This document shows positions 1 through 8,561 of a stretch of DNA of 64,000 nucleotides, piece after piece. Within the stretch, counting starts at the first letter, position 1, and each line of letters starts with the position of its first letter. Below the pieces are notes generated by a model. It was not told where the DNA came from. It did no database searches and saw only the letters and a program-made list of their open reading frames with translations. Origin of the DNA: Alteromonas sp. V450 (GTDB lineage Bacteria; Pseudomonadota; Gammaproteobacteria; Enterobacterales; Alteromonadaceae); NCBI RefSeq assembly GCF_001885075.1, contig NZ_MODU01000004.1, positions 1,054,001-1,118,000 of the forward strand. Reading direction: 5' to 3'. A program made the translations under genes and the position numbers.

Positions 1-67
1 TGGTGAGCACCTGAAAGAGCACTTCAGTGTTGACGTTGAGTTTGTTGATATTGATAACCCTGCGTAG
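1..67 (+). CDS. Nif3-like dinuclear metal centre protein, C-terminal end only
   Basis: An open frame entering from the left edge (codons from base 2) ends at TAG 65-67. Only the last 21 residues are visible, ending VEFVDIDNPA. This resembles the C-terminus of the Nif3/YbgI (DUF34) family, whose members usually end in a similar FIDIxNP motif. The family forms toroidal hexamers with a two-metal site; the precise role is not settled. The stop lies 9 bases before the cmoM start, so the two genes are probably cotranscribed. The call rests on a very short tail. Confidence 0.5.
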   Translation, partial: GEHLKEHFSVDVEFVDIDNPA

Positions 68-76
68 ATAAAATTC

Positions 77-829
77 ATGAATAATGATCGTATCTTTGAT
101 GGTATTGCGAAGAAATTTTCGAGCAATATTTATGGCACCACGAAAGGAAAGTTAAGGCATATATTGCTTTGCGATATGTTGGCACCTTTCGTTTCTATGC
201 CTTTGACCGGCCCACTTAAGATTATCGAAGTCGGTGGCGGCACCGGGATCATGTCCGCACATCTCGCATCGCTTGGTCATAAGGTGGTATTAACGGATGC
301 ATCAAGAGAAGTATTAGACGAAGCTAGCACCGTTTTAGAAGGTTTTTCAAATGTAACCATGCGTCAGCAGTATTTGGCCGATATTGACGATTTGGCGCAA
401 TTTGACGTGGTTATTTGTCATGCTGTTTTAGAATGGCTTCGTGACCCCTATGAAGCCATCGCATATCTTCACCAGAATATGAAAGATGGCGCGCTGCTAA
501 GTTTGAGTTTTTTTAATCAAGATGCGAACCTTTTCTCAAATGCGATTTACGGTAATTTTGATTACATCGAAAAAGGCATGAGAGCCAAAAAACAAGTAAG
601 ACTGAATCCTAATAATCCATTGAGTGCGCCTAAAGTTATTGAGTTTTGTGAGTCCCAATCGTTTTCGATAAAAGATAAAGCCGGTATTCGCTGTTTCCAC
701 GATTACATGCGAAACATTGCCCACCAGAATGAAAAGTTCGATGCGTTACTTGCTCTAGAGCGCCAATACAATAAGGTCGAACCCTATATGTGGCTGGGTA
801 AGTATTTTCATTTAATTTTAGAAAAATAG
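77..829 (+). CDS. cmoM: tRNA 5-carboxymethoxyuridine methyltransferase CmoM
   Basis: This 250-residue class I SAM-dependent methyltransferase matches CmoM (formerly SmtA), which methylates the carboxyl group of 5-carboxymethoxyuridine at tRNA wobble position 34. The N-terminus carries FDGIAKKFSSNIYGTTKGKLR, in two parts FDGIAKKFS and NIYGTTKGKLR, typical of this family. The SAM-binding loop is EVGGGTGIMSAHLA near residues 50-63, and HAVLEWLRDP follows near residue 116. The C-terminal GIRCFHDYMR and EPYMWLGKYFH are also CmoM-like. Its partner enzymes CmoA and CmoB are not in this window. The gene follows the Nif3-like gene closely and converges on ldhA. Confidence 0.93.
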   Translation: MNNDRIFDGIAKKFSSNIYGTTKGKLRHILLCDMLAPFVSMPLTGPLKIIEVGGGTGIMSAHLASLGHKVVLTDASREVLDEASTVLEGFSNVTMRQQYLADIDDLAQFDVVICHAVLEWLRDPYEAIAYLHQNMKDGALLSLSFFNQDANLFSNAIYGNFDYIEKGMRAKKQVRLNPNNPLSAPKVIEFCESQSFSIKDKAGIRCFHDYMRNIAHQNEKFDALLALERQYNKVEPYMWLGKYFHLILEK

Positions 830-853
830 CGAATACTGCGTTGAGCTAAACTG

Positions 854-1888
854 CTATGGTAAAATACGATTTTGTTTGCTAACAATGTTTGCAAGCGTCG
901 TAGAGGCAATTTCTGCTAGGGCCTCTTCTGTAAAGAAGCCCTGGTGCCCTGTAATGAGCACATTTGGAAATGTTGTTAAGCGTTGGAAGATGTCATCCTG
1001 TATAATTTCTGTAGACAGGTCATTAAAAAAAAGCTCTGACTCCCTCTCGTAAACATCTAGCCCTAAATATCCGATTTTGCCACTTTTTAAGCCGTTGATA
1101 ATCGCTTTGTTATCGACGAGGCCTCCCCTTGACGTATTAATTAACATGACGCCTGTACGCATTTTCACAAGAGACTGTTCGTTTACTAAATGATAGCTCT
1201 GTTCGTTTAATGGACAGTGCAGGGTGATGATCGCACTTTCTTCCCAAATACGCGCCAGCGGCACATAGTTTGCGCCAAGTTGGCAAACTTCATCATTTGG
1301 CAAGGGGTCATAGCACAGTACGTTACACCCAAACCCTACTAATATTTTTATTACCGCTTTGCCAATTTTCCCTGTTCCAATAACGCCAACGGTTTTTTTG
1401 TGAAGCGTAAAGCCAAGTAACCCATCTAGCGTAAAATTTCCCTCTCGAACACGATTATACGCTTTATGCGTTTTTCTATTTAACGTCAGCATGAGCGCCA
1501 AGGTATGCTCTGCTACGGTTTCAGGGCTATATGCCGGAACTCGGCTCACTTCAATGTTGTGTTTAAATGCAGACCGAATGTTCACGTTATTAAAACCGGC
1601 ACACCGAAGTGCAATGTGGTTCACGCCATTATTTTTCAGTATTTCTATGGTTTGATCACAAATGTCGTCGTTCACAAAAATCACAACTGTTGTGAAACCA
1701 ATACAGGTTAGAGCGGTATGTGCATTGAGGGCGTGCTCGAAAAATATAATATCTAGCTGCTTCTCAGCGTTACCGTCGGCACGCGCTAGAGCGTTCATGA
1801 AAGCATCTTGTTCGTAACGCTTCGTACTGAAAAATGCGACACGCTGGCTCTTGCGTGTTACAGCAGCGTTTTCGTTAGATGCCATCAT
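854..1888 (-). CDS. ldhA: D-lactate dehydrogenase (2-hydroxyacid dehydrogenase family)
   Basis: This cytoplasmic NAD-dependent enzyme of 343-344 residues probably interconverts pyruvate and D-lactate during fermentative growth. The nucleotide-binding loop is VGVIGTGKIGKAV. The three catalytic positions of the family are visible as Arg in INTSRGGLVD, Glu in GLDVYERES and His in ITGHQGFFT. The last motif, followed by EEALAEIA, is characteristic of the LdhA branch. Two consecutive ATG codons occur at 1886-1888 and 1883-1885 behind AGGAGG; the second has the better spacing (6 bases), so the true start may be 1885. It is transcribed alone. Confidence 0.9.
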   Translation of the reverse strand: MMASNENAAVTRKSQRVAFFSTKRYEQDAFMNALARADGNAEKQLDIIFFEHALNAHTALTCIGFTTVVIFVNDDICDQTIEILKNNGVNHIALRCAGFNNVNIRSAFKHNIEVSRVPAYSPETVAEHTLALMLTLNRKTHKAYNRVREGNFTLDGLLGFTLHKKTVGVIGTGKIGKAVIKILVGFGCNVLCYDPLPNDEVCQLGANYVPLARIWEESAIITLHCPLNEQSYHLVNEQSLVKMRTGVMLINTSRGGLVDNKAIINGLKSGKIGYLGLDVYERESELFFNDLSTEIIQDDIFQRLTTFPNVLITGHQGFFTEEALAEIASTTLANIVSKQNRILP

Positions 1889-1943
1889 GAACCTCCTAGT
1901 CTAGTTCAAAGGTTTATATTTTGTGCAGTATCACCTTTATCTG

Positions 1944-2423
1944 TCAGGCGAGCAGCGCATCAATATCTTTTTCGATGGCTGCAGGTTTTACTGTGGGGGC
2001 ATAACGCTTCAGCACTTTCCCCTCAGCACTCACTAAAAACTTAGTAAAATTCCACTTAATTCGCTTAGTACCAAGTAAACCCGGTGCTTTCGTTTTTAGT
2101 TCTTCAAATAGCGGGTTAGCGTCAGGGCCATTAACGTCACACTTTTCGAAAAGTGGGAACGTTACGCCAAAATTTAACGTGCAAAATTGCGCAATATCGT
2201 CATTACTGCCTGGCTCCTGATGCCCAAATTGATCACATGGAAAGCCTAATACTTCAAGCCCTTTATCTTTGTATTTCTTGTAGAGGGACTCGAGTCCGTC
2301 ATACTGAGGCGTAAATCCGCATTTACTTGCAGTATTTACAATCAATAAAACTTTACCTCGATAGTCGTTAAGCGAAATGTGCTCACCGTTGTTTTTTGTC
2401 AGCGTATGTTCGTAAATTTCCAT
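1944..2423 (-). CDS. glutathione peroxidase-like thiol peroxidase
   Basis: This 159-residue protein belongs to the glutathione peroxidase/BtuE family, which reduces peroxides using thioredoxin or glutathione. The peroxidatic residue is cysteine rather than selenocysteine (Cys35 in TASKCGFTPQY). The other family residues are present: Gln in FPCDQFGHQEPG and the Trp-Asn pair at about 124-125 in IKWNFTKF. A longer frame opens at 2483, but the extra 20 residues do not resemble the family. The ATG at 2421-2423 gives the canonical N-terminus MEIYEHTL. It is divergent from the dehydrogenase at 2590. Confidence 0.92.
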   Translation of the reverse strand: MEIYEHTLTKNNGEHISLNDYRGKVLLIVNTASKCGFTPQYDGLESLYKKYKDKGLEVLGFPCDQFGHQEPGSNDDIAQFCTLNFGVTFPLFEKCDVNGPDANPLFEELKTKAPGLLGTKRIKWNFTKFLVSAEGKVLKRYAPTVKPAAIEKDIDALLA

Positions 2424-2589
2424 AATTTTTTCTTTTTTGCTGTAAAATTTTGGGGGGTAGAAATTTGTTGTGTCCAAATGCAAGCGGTTTTGTTAACTTC
2501 TGCACTATTATATTGCACCAGTATTTCTTAATTATTGCCTACATTGCAATAGTGTCTCAGTGAATACTTATTATAAGAGTATATTTTGT

Positions 2590-3450
2590 ATGACAAATTT
2601 GAATGTGAGTTTTTTAGGGCTCGGCGTCATGGGCTATCCTATGGCGGGCTTCCTGTCAAAGGCGGGTTTTAACGTTAAGGTTTACAATAGAACGGTTGAA
2701 AAAGCGAAGAAGTGGGCTTCTGAATTTGATGGCAAAGTGTGTGAAGCACCTGATATTGCCGCTAAAGATGCCGATATCGTTTTTATGTGTGTAGGGGATG
2801 ATAACGATGTTAGGAGCGTGGCCAATAAAGCAATAAGCGCCATGAAAGCAGGCGCTGTGTTAGTGGATCACACCACGGCTTCGGCAGACATTGCGAGGGA
2901 ATTATATGAAGTGTGCAAAAGCAAACAAATTGGTTTTCTAGATGCACCAGTATCCGGGGGACAGGCGGGGGCTGAGAACGGCCAACTTACTATCATGGTG
3001 GGGGGAGACGAGTCAGTCTACAAAACGGTTGAACCCGTGATAGCGCACTATGCACGCCATAGTCAGTTGCTAGGTAAGTGTGGCAGCGGTCAACTCGCTA
3101 AGATGATGAATCAAATCTGTATTGCCGGCATCGTTCAAGGTCTTTCAGAGGCACTTCATTTTGGACAGAAAGCAGGGCTAGATTGCGCCGCTGTTATTGA
3201 TGTCATCAGTAAAGGTGCTGCTCAATCTTGGCAAATGGAAAATAGGGCAAGCACTATGTTAACGAATCAATTTGACTTCGGGTTTGCGGTAGATTGGATG
3301 AGAAAAGATTTAAACATAGCGCTTGCAGAATCGAGGAAGAACGGCTCTACGCTAGCGTTAACCGCACTTGTTGATCAATATTACGCTGACGTTCAAAAGC
3401 TAGGAGGAGGGCGCTGGGATACCTCCAGTCTTCTCACACGCTTAAAATAG
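2590..3450 (+). CDS. NAD(P)-dependent beta-hydroxyacid dehydrogenase (3-hydroxyisobutyrate dehydrogenase family)
   Basis: This 286-residue enzyme belongs to the 3-hydroxyisobutyrate/tartronate semialdehyde/6-phosphogluconate dehydrogenase family. The Rossmann loop GLGVMGYPMAG lies near the N-terminus, the substrate motif DAPVSGGQAGAENGQL near residue 120, and the catalytic lysine in GQLAKMMNQ near residue 175. The frame is open from 2560, but the ATG at 2590 places the nucleotide-binding loop at the usual distance. The substrate cannot be read from sequence. Valine-pathway genes about 2.7 kb downstream make 3-hydroxyisobutyrate possible, but succinic semialdehyde or tartronate semialdehyde reduction is equally possible. 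Confidence 0.85.
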   Translation: MTNLNVSFLGLGVMGYPMAGFLSKAGFNVKVYNRTVEKAKKWASEFDGKVCEAPDIAAKDADIVFMCVGDDNDVRSVANKAISAMKAGAVLVDHTTASADIARELYEVCKSKQIGFLDAPVSGGQAGAENGQLTIMVGGDESVYKTVEPVIAHYARHSQLLGKCGSGQLAKMMNQICIAGIVQGLSEALHFGQKAGLDCAAVIDVISKGAAQSWQMENRASTMLTNQFDFGFAVDWMRKDLNIALAESRKNGSTLALTALVDQYYADVQKLGGGRWDTSSLLTRLK

Positions 3451-3453
3451 CAG

Positions 3454-5055
3454 TTAGAGCGCGTTTTCCTGAGCAGACAACGAAAGTTGCTCTAGACGCG
3501 CCTTGTTATTCTCATTGAGAGGAAGCGTTGCAATCGATTCCAACAAGTTATTTATATTATATTTTCGATATACGCCGGTATTTGATTCCGTCATACACTG
3601 CAATAAGTTTAGACCAAATGCTGCGGTTTGAGGGGATAAAGTGAATGCATCATAAAAATGCTTCATCGCCTTATTAAACTCGCCCTTAATGAAAAGCTGA
3701 GTGCCAGTTTCATTTATAGCGATAGCTTGCGAATGGTTTAAACCCAATCTTTCGCTTCCGGAAAAAATTAAAGCATCATTCATTACCTGCTCAGAGATGG
3801 CGTGATGCTCTGTATTTTTTTGTTTTGCCATCATTAGTAACTCACTGGCTTTAGCTTCATCACCTAGTCCATGATGAACTTTAGCAGCCACAACTAAGAT
3901 AGACGGTTCTGTACGCAAATAGTTGCCTATGTAGTCTCCATCTAGTAAGTGTGCTGCTTTTTCTTTGTCATTATCAAGCAGGGCTGAAAACGCAAGTAAA
4001 TAATCGCGTTTTTGGAGTGTTTGAGGGTCGCCCTGGCTTCTTCCAGCTATGCCAACAAGTTTTCTTGCCTGAGACAAACTTTCTTGTCTATTTGTTTCGG
4101 GAGAGTCTTCAGCTAAAAAAAGGTAGAACTCTGCAAGCTCAAAGGTAAAGTCATTGAATCTGTCTTTAGCACTTCTGTGCATAGCACGCTTTTTTTGTAA
4201 TAAGTCGATGGCTTCTACAACTTTATCTTGTTTTTGATAGGCGCGAGTTTTTAGCTTCGCTGCAGGTAATGTTAAATCGCTAAACTTAATCTCGCCAAGA
4301 TACTTTTCAACATCATCGAACGCATTTTGCTCGAAGGAAATGGAAGCAAGCCATTCAAACGCTTTGTCTTTGGCCAAGCTAGACGTTACCAGTTTACCTA
4401 AGTCATCACGACAGTTAGGAAACTGTCCCAAAGCATATTGGCACTTAATTTTTCCCCACTGTGCCCATAACACTTTCTCAGAGCGCGTGAGGATATCGTC
4501 GTATATACTTTGTGCGCGGTATAACTCACCACTTTCGTATAGAAGACGCGCATACAGTTTTCTTATTTCAGAGACCAGTCGAGGTGGGATCCCTTCCGTA
4601 ATTTTTGCGCGTACTACATTGATTGCGCGTTCAAGCTGTTTATCATCAAGTGCTTGAAGGACATTTTTTATATAGTCTCTGTAGAATAAATAGTGCTTTA
4701 CCTGACGTGTTAGTGAAGCAATAGTGTAGGGCTTTATGAGCAGGGCGTCAGGCTGTAGGTCCATTATCCGCCCAATTACATGGGGCGAACGGTCAGACGT
4801 AACAAAAATAATGCCGGTACTTGGGCGTAAGAACCCTCGTTCCAAAAGTTCACTTATCCATTCGACCCCTGTTTTACCTTCGCCTAAGTGGTAATCCATA
4901 AGTAAGAGCTCAAAATGCTGTTTGCGCAACGCTGATTTTAACTCGGCACCTGTAGCAAAGCTGCTAACTGACAAGTGTGCTATGGACATTAAATGCCCGC
5001 GAAGTGCAGTTCGCGCTGTAGCATTATCTTCGACAATGGCAATTCTACATTCCAC
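3454..5055 (-). CDS. response regulator with TPR-like C-terminal region
   Basis: This 533-residue cytoplasmic protein has an N-terminal receiver domain (about residues 1-125) with acidic pair Glu9-Asp10, phosphoacceptor Asp54 in LLMDYHLG, Thr86 and Lys108 in LLIKPY. The rest is alpha-helical and repeat-like, consistent with tetratricopeptide repeats, and ends with a helix pair around FNKAMKHFYDAFTLSPQ. There is no DNA-binding or enzymatic output domain, so it probably signals through protein contacts. No histidine kinase is adjacent. A paralogue of the same architecture lies at 24531-26174. It converges on the dehydrogenase gene with only 3 bases between stops. Confidence 0.85.
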   Translation of the reverse strand: MECRIAIVEDNATARTALRGHLMSIAHLSVSSFATGAELKSALRKQHFELLLMDYHLGEGKTGVEWISELLERGFLRPSTGIIFVTSDRSPHVIGRIMDLQPDALLIKPYTIASLTRQVKHYLFYRDYIKNVLQALDDKQLERAINVVRAKITEGIPPRLVSEIRKLYARLLYESGELYRAQSIYDDILTRSEKVLWAQWGKIKCQYALGQFPNCRDDLGKLVTSSLAKDKAFEWLASISFEQNAFDDVEKYLGEIKFSDLTLPAAKLKTRAYQKQDKVVEAIDLLQKKRAMHRSAKDRFNDFTFELAEFYLFLAEDSPETNRQESLSQARKLVGIAGRSQGDPQTLQKRDYLLAFSALLDNDKEKAAHLLDGDYIGNYLRTEPSILVVAAKVHHGLGDEAKASELLMMAKQKNTEHHAISEQVMNDALIFSGSERLGLNHSQAIAINETGTQLFIKGEFNKAMKHFYDAFTLSPQTAAFGLNLLQCMTESNTGVYRKYNINNLLESIATLPLNENNKARLEQLSLSAQENAL

Positions 5056-5228
5056 AGAAAAGGTCTTTTTTTGGCAACTAATCGCTTAACTTTATCAGCG
5101 GCTAGCGTACTTTGCACTATTCATTGGAATAACTGCAGCCTCTTTGGTTGTTATCTGACGTCATAAAAGGCTTTCTCGTCACATTTTATTTACGTTACAT
5201 CTAATTTTATTTAAATTAATATTTACCT

Positions 5229-5242
5229 TTACGTTTACGTAA
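5229..5242. promoter_or_regulatory. palindromic operator candidate upstream of the valine genes
   Basis: The sequence TTACGTTTACGTAA is two perfect 6-base arms (TTACGT and ACGTAA) around TT, 56 bases before the acyl-CoA dehydrogenase start. From memory it resembles operators of LiuR, a MerR-family regulator of branched-chain amino acid catabolism in gammaproteobacteria. The regulator assignment is inference; the palindrome is seen directly. Confidence 0.5.
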
Positions 5243-5297
5243 GGGGTAAGTATTCGCTATTGTTCTGATAAAACGTAACGAACCAAAGGTATGTAAG

Positions 5298-6452
5298 ATG
5301 AACTTTGATTTAACCGACGATCAATTGGCATTTGAAGAAACCGCACGTCAGTTTGCGCAACAGGAGCTCGCGCCAAACGCAGCAATGTGGGATCGAGAAC
5401 ATCACTTCCCAGTAGAAGCAATTAAAAAAGCGGGGGAACTTGGTTTTTGCGGGCTATATGCCCCCGAGAGCGAAGGAGGACTTGGTTTATCACGTCTAGA
5501 TTCCTCTATCATTTTTGAACAACTTTCAATGGGGTGTACCACGACAACTGCTATGTTAACCATTCATAACATGGCAACGTGGATGATTGCTTCGTGGGGT
5601 ACAAGAAGTGTAAAAGACCAGTGGTGTGAGCATTTAGTTTCGGGGCAAAAGTTGGCGTCGTACTGCCTAACGGAACCTGGAGCTGGTTCTGATGCCGCTT
5701 CACTAAAAACTAAAGCACAAAAAACAAGCTCAGGTTATGTGCTCAATGGCTCGAAAGTGTTTATTTCTGGGGCAGGTAGCACTGATGTACTCGTTGTTAT
5801 GGCGAGGACTGGGGAAGAAGGTGCGGGGGGCATTTCTGCATTTGCGGTGCCCGCAGATGCGAAAGGCATAGAATACGGTAAAGCAGAAGAGAAAATGGGC
5901 TGGAATGCGCAGCCGACCCGCATGATCACTTTTGATAACGTTCACATTGATGAAGCAAATTTACTTGGTGAAGAAGGCCAAGGCTTCAAAATGGCGATGC
6001 AAGGTTTGGACGGCGGGCGTATTAACATTGCGACATGTTCAGTAGGCACAGCACAGCAAGCATTGAATGTTGCACGCGATTACATGAATGAGCGAGAACA
6101 ATTTAACAAACCCATTGCAGGGTTCCAAGCGCTTCAATTTAAACTTGCTGATATGGCAACTGAATTGGTAGCAGCACGTCAAATGGTTAGAATGGCAGCG
6201 TGTAAACTAGACAGTAATGATGCTGATAAGACCACTTACTGTGCAATGGCAAAACGATTTGCAACAGATGTGGGATTTAATGTTTGTAACGACGCGTTAC
6301 AATTGCATGGCGGATATGGCTATATAAAAGAATACCCTTTAGAACGCCACTTTAGAGATGTGCGTGTTCACCAAATACTTGAAGGTACAAATGAAATAAT
6401 GCGTGTCATTATCGGCCGAAGAATTCTTGCCGATGAGCGCAGTGTGCTATAG
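5298..6452 (+). CDS. acyl-CoA dehydrogenase, isobutyryl-CoA dehydrogenase-like
   Basis: This 384-residue FAD flavoprotein has the usual acyl-CoA dehydrogenase domains. Family signatures include CLTEPGAGSDAASL (about 124-137), the FAD-facing FISGAG, and the C-terminal LHGGYGYIKEYPLERHFRD. The catalytic base is probably Glu362 in QILEGTNEIMR, the position used by short/medium-chain and isobutyryl-CoA enzymes. Its tight coupling (12 bases) to a 3-hydroxyisobutyryl-CoA hydrolase gene argues for oxidation of isobutyryl-CoA to methacrylyl-CoA in valine degradation. An enoyl-CoA hydratase for the step between them is not in this window. The palindrome at 5229-5242 may control the pair. Confidence 0.9.
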   Translation: MNFDLTDDQLAFEETARQFAQQELAPNAAMWDREHHFPVEAIKKAGELGFCGLYAPESEGGLGLSRLDSSIIFEQLSMGCTTTTAMLTIHNMATWMIASWGTRSVKDQWCEHLVSGQKLASYCLTEPGAGSDAASLKTKAQKTSSGYVLNGSKVFISGAGSTDVLVVMARTGEEGAGGISAFAVPADAKGIEYGKAEEKMGWNAQPTRMITFDNVHIDEANLLGEEGQGFKMAMQGLDGGRINIATCSVGTAQQALNVARDYMNEREQFNKPIAGFQALQFKLADMATELVAARQMVRMAACKLDSNDADKTTYCAMAKRFATDVGFNVCNDALQLHGGYGYIKEYPLERHFRDVRVHQILEGTNEIMRVIIGRRILADERSVL

Positions 6453-6464
6453 CAGGGAATAACT

Positions 6465-7616
6465 ATGTTAGAAGAGAATGCCGTGGTTAAGGTTCAAGAA
6501 CATGCAACTGCAGACGGCAGTTACGCTATTGGTCATTTGACATTGAATAAACCAAAAGCGTTGAACGCGTTGGATTTAGAAATGGCCAGCATCATGTTGG
6601 ATGCGCTCCAAGGTTGGCAGCAACGAAACGACATAGTGTGCGTCGTCATTGACGCAGCAGGTGATAAAGCGTTTTGTGCTGGCGGAGATATTGTTTCTAT
6701 GTACAACGCAATGGTCGAAGCTAGCGGAAAAATCCCCGCTTTTCTTGAAGCTTTTTTCAAAACAGAATATACGCTTGATTTCACCATTCATAACTTCCCC
6801 AAACCCATAGTCGTGTGGGGCAGTGGAATTGTCATGGGGGGTGGCATGGGCCTTTTGTGTGGGGCAAGCCATCGCGTTGTTACCGAAACTTCACGCCTGG
6901 CGATGCCGGAAATCACCATTGGCTTGTACCCCGACGTGGGAGGCAGTTATTTTCTACCGCGCTTACCCGGTAAATCAGGGTTATTTTTAGGGCTTACAGG
7001 GGCGCAAATGAACGCAACCGATGCTTGCTATGTCGGGCTTGGTGATGTCATTGTCAGTAGTTCAGAAAAGCACAACCTGTTAGATGCGCTAAAAGACGCT
7101 GACTGGACTGGTGCGTTAACAAAAGAGGGTGACGCGCTCAACGCTGCGTTAAATTCTAAAGCCGATGAAATACTCGCAACGCTTAAGAAACCAGACGTTG
7201 TGCCCACGCCAAATGTTGAACCAAATATGGCACTTATTAACTCAGTTTGCGAAAGCGATAGTATCGTTGAAGTGGTGCAACGCATATTAGCTGTTGACGC
7301 AAACGAGGATAAGTGGCTAAAACGCGGTCAAAATTCGTTAGAAAAGGGGTCGCCCATCACTATGCATTTGGTGTTTGAACAATGTAAGCGTGGCGCGACA
7401 ATGACACTCTCTGAATGTTTTAGGATGGAAGCTGATATGTCGTGTCGTTGTGGTGAAAGCGGCGAGTTTCAAGAGGGGGTTCGAGCGCTTCTCATCGATA
7501 AAGACATGGCGCCAAAGTGGAAATATCAAACTGTTGAGGACGTGCCCCACGACGTTGTTGAACATTTCTTCTCATCTCCTTGGACTGATGAACAACACCC
7601 ATTAGCAACGCTCTGA
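6465..7616 (+). CDS. 3-hydroxyisobutyryl-CoA hydrolase
   Basis: This 383-residue crotonase-fold protein has the length and motifs of 3-hydroxyisobutyryl-CoA hydrolase rather than the roughly 260 residues of enoyl-CoA hydratases. The oxyanion-hole segment KAFCAGGDIVSMY lies near residue 70, and the hydrolase signature GGGMGLLCGASHRV, then MPEITIGLYPDVGGSY, lies around 125-165. It releases 3-hydroxyisobutyrate from its CoA ester in valine breakdown. The start at 6465 has AGGGA upstream and lies 12 bases after the acyl-CoA dehydrogenase stop, so the two genes form an operon. Local annotation often calls such genes enoyl-CoA hydratase, which the length does not support. Confidence 0.88.
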   Translation: MLEENAVVKVQEHATADGSYAIGHLTLNKPKALNALDLEMASIMLDALQGWQQRNDIVCVVIDAAGDKAFCAGGDIVSMYNAMVEASGKIPAFLEAFFKTEYTLDFTIHNFPKPIVVWGSGIVMGGGMGLLCGASHRVVTETSRLAMPEITIGLYPDVGGSYFLPRLPGKSGLFLGLTGAQMNATDACYVGLGDVIVSSSEKHNLLDALKDADWTGALTKEGDALNAALNSKADEILATLKKPDVVPTPNVEPNMALINSVCESDSIVEVVQRILAVDANEDKWLKRGQNSLEKGSPITMHLVFEQCKRGATMTLSECFRMEADMSCRCGESGEFQEGVRALLIDKDMAPKWKYQTVEDVPHDVVEHFFSSPWTDEQHPLATL

Positions 7617-7629
7617 TCAGGTGTTCAAT

Positions 7630-7668
7630 GTTGCTGCAAAGGTACTGATTTTGGTATCCTTGCAGCAA
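7630..7668 (+). terminator. hairpin after the valine operon
   Basis: TTGCTGCAA (7631-7639) pairs with TTGCAGCAA (7660-7668), and the helix can extend inward with mismatches through GGTAC/GTATCC. It lies just after the hydrolase stop. There is no strong T-run after it, so it may be a terminator or an RNA-stabilising hairpin. Confidence 0.4.
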
Positions 7669-7691
7669 ATTGACTTAACGAAGATCCTATC

Positions 7692-8528
7692 ATGTGGCAC
7701 TGCCCACTCTGTAAAACGCCTATCTCACTTTCAGCCTCACCCATCCGCTGTGAAAACAATCATAGTTTTGATAAATCTAAAGCAGGGTATGTAAACCTAC
7801 TGCCGGTTCAGTTTAAGCGCTCAAAGGCGCCCGGTGACGATAAAGCAATGGTACGCGCTAGGAAAGACTTTCATCAGCGCAACACTTATTTACCGCTGAA
7901 AGACAGAATGATTTACCTCATTAATGAGGCGCTTTCTCAGAGTAAATCAGCGCAGCAAAATATAAAGGTTTATGATGCTGGGTGCGGCGAGGGAAGCTAT
8001 TTGAGCGCAGTTGTTTCAGGTTTGCATTCTAACTATACAAACGTGAGTGGTGCTGGCAGCGACATTTCAAAAATAGCAGTTGAGATTGCCGCCAAGACAA
8101 ATAAACATTTACAGTTTGTAGTTGCAAGTAGCTTCGAATTGCCTCTTGAAGACGCTAGCCAAGATATCATTATTCAAGTTTTCGCACCTGGCAGTAATAA
8201 AGAATATTTACGAACGCTGCGAAAAAATGGCGTTCTTATTACTGTAGATCCAGCGCCGCAACATTTAATGCAGTTAAAGAAACTTATCTATGACAAGCCT
8301 AAAGAACATACTTTAGCGCGCGAAACTCGGGAAGGTTTCAGCCTTGTTAATAGTGAGGTTTTTCAATTTACTGTGGAGTTATCAGACGATGAGCACGCTT
8401 TATCATTGGTTAAGATGACGCCTTTTTATTGGACATTGCCGAAAGGAAAAATAGATACCGTCATTAGTAAATTACGCACAGTTAGCGCAGATTTCCATAT
8501 TCAGGTATGGCGTAAAAATGCATGTTAG
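7692..8528 (+). CDS. rlmA: 23S rRNA (guanine-N1)-methyltransferase RlmA
   Basis: This 278-residue methyltransferase matches RlmA (RrmA), which methylates N1 of G745 in 23S rRNA helix 35. The N-terminal zinc finger is visible as CPLC at residues 4-7 with CENNHSFD near 20-27, followed by KAGYVNLL and KAPGDDKAMVRARKDF, all typical. The SAM site is VYDAGCGEGSYL near residue 95. FAPGSNKEYLRTL matches the family motif before the C-terminal part. It is preceded by the hairpin at 7630-7668 and followed 33 bases later by the GmhB-like gene. Confidence 0.93.
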   Translation: MWHCPLCKTPISLSASPIRCENNHSFDKSKAGYVNLLPVQFKRSKAPGDDKAMVRARKDFHQRNTYLPLKDRMIYLINEALSQSKSAQQNIKVYDAGCGEGSYLSAVVSGLHSNYTNVSGAGSDISKIAVEIAAKTNKHLQFVVASSFELPLEDASQDIIIQVFAPGSNKEYLRTLRKNGVLITVDPAPQHLMQLKKLIYDKPKEHTLARETREGFSLVNSEVFQFTVELSDDEHALSLVKMTPFYWTLPKGKIDTVISKLRTVSADFHIQVWRKNAC

Positions 8529-8561
8529 GTTAATACTTGATAGTTGTAGTGGAGCTTTTAA

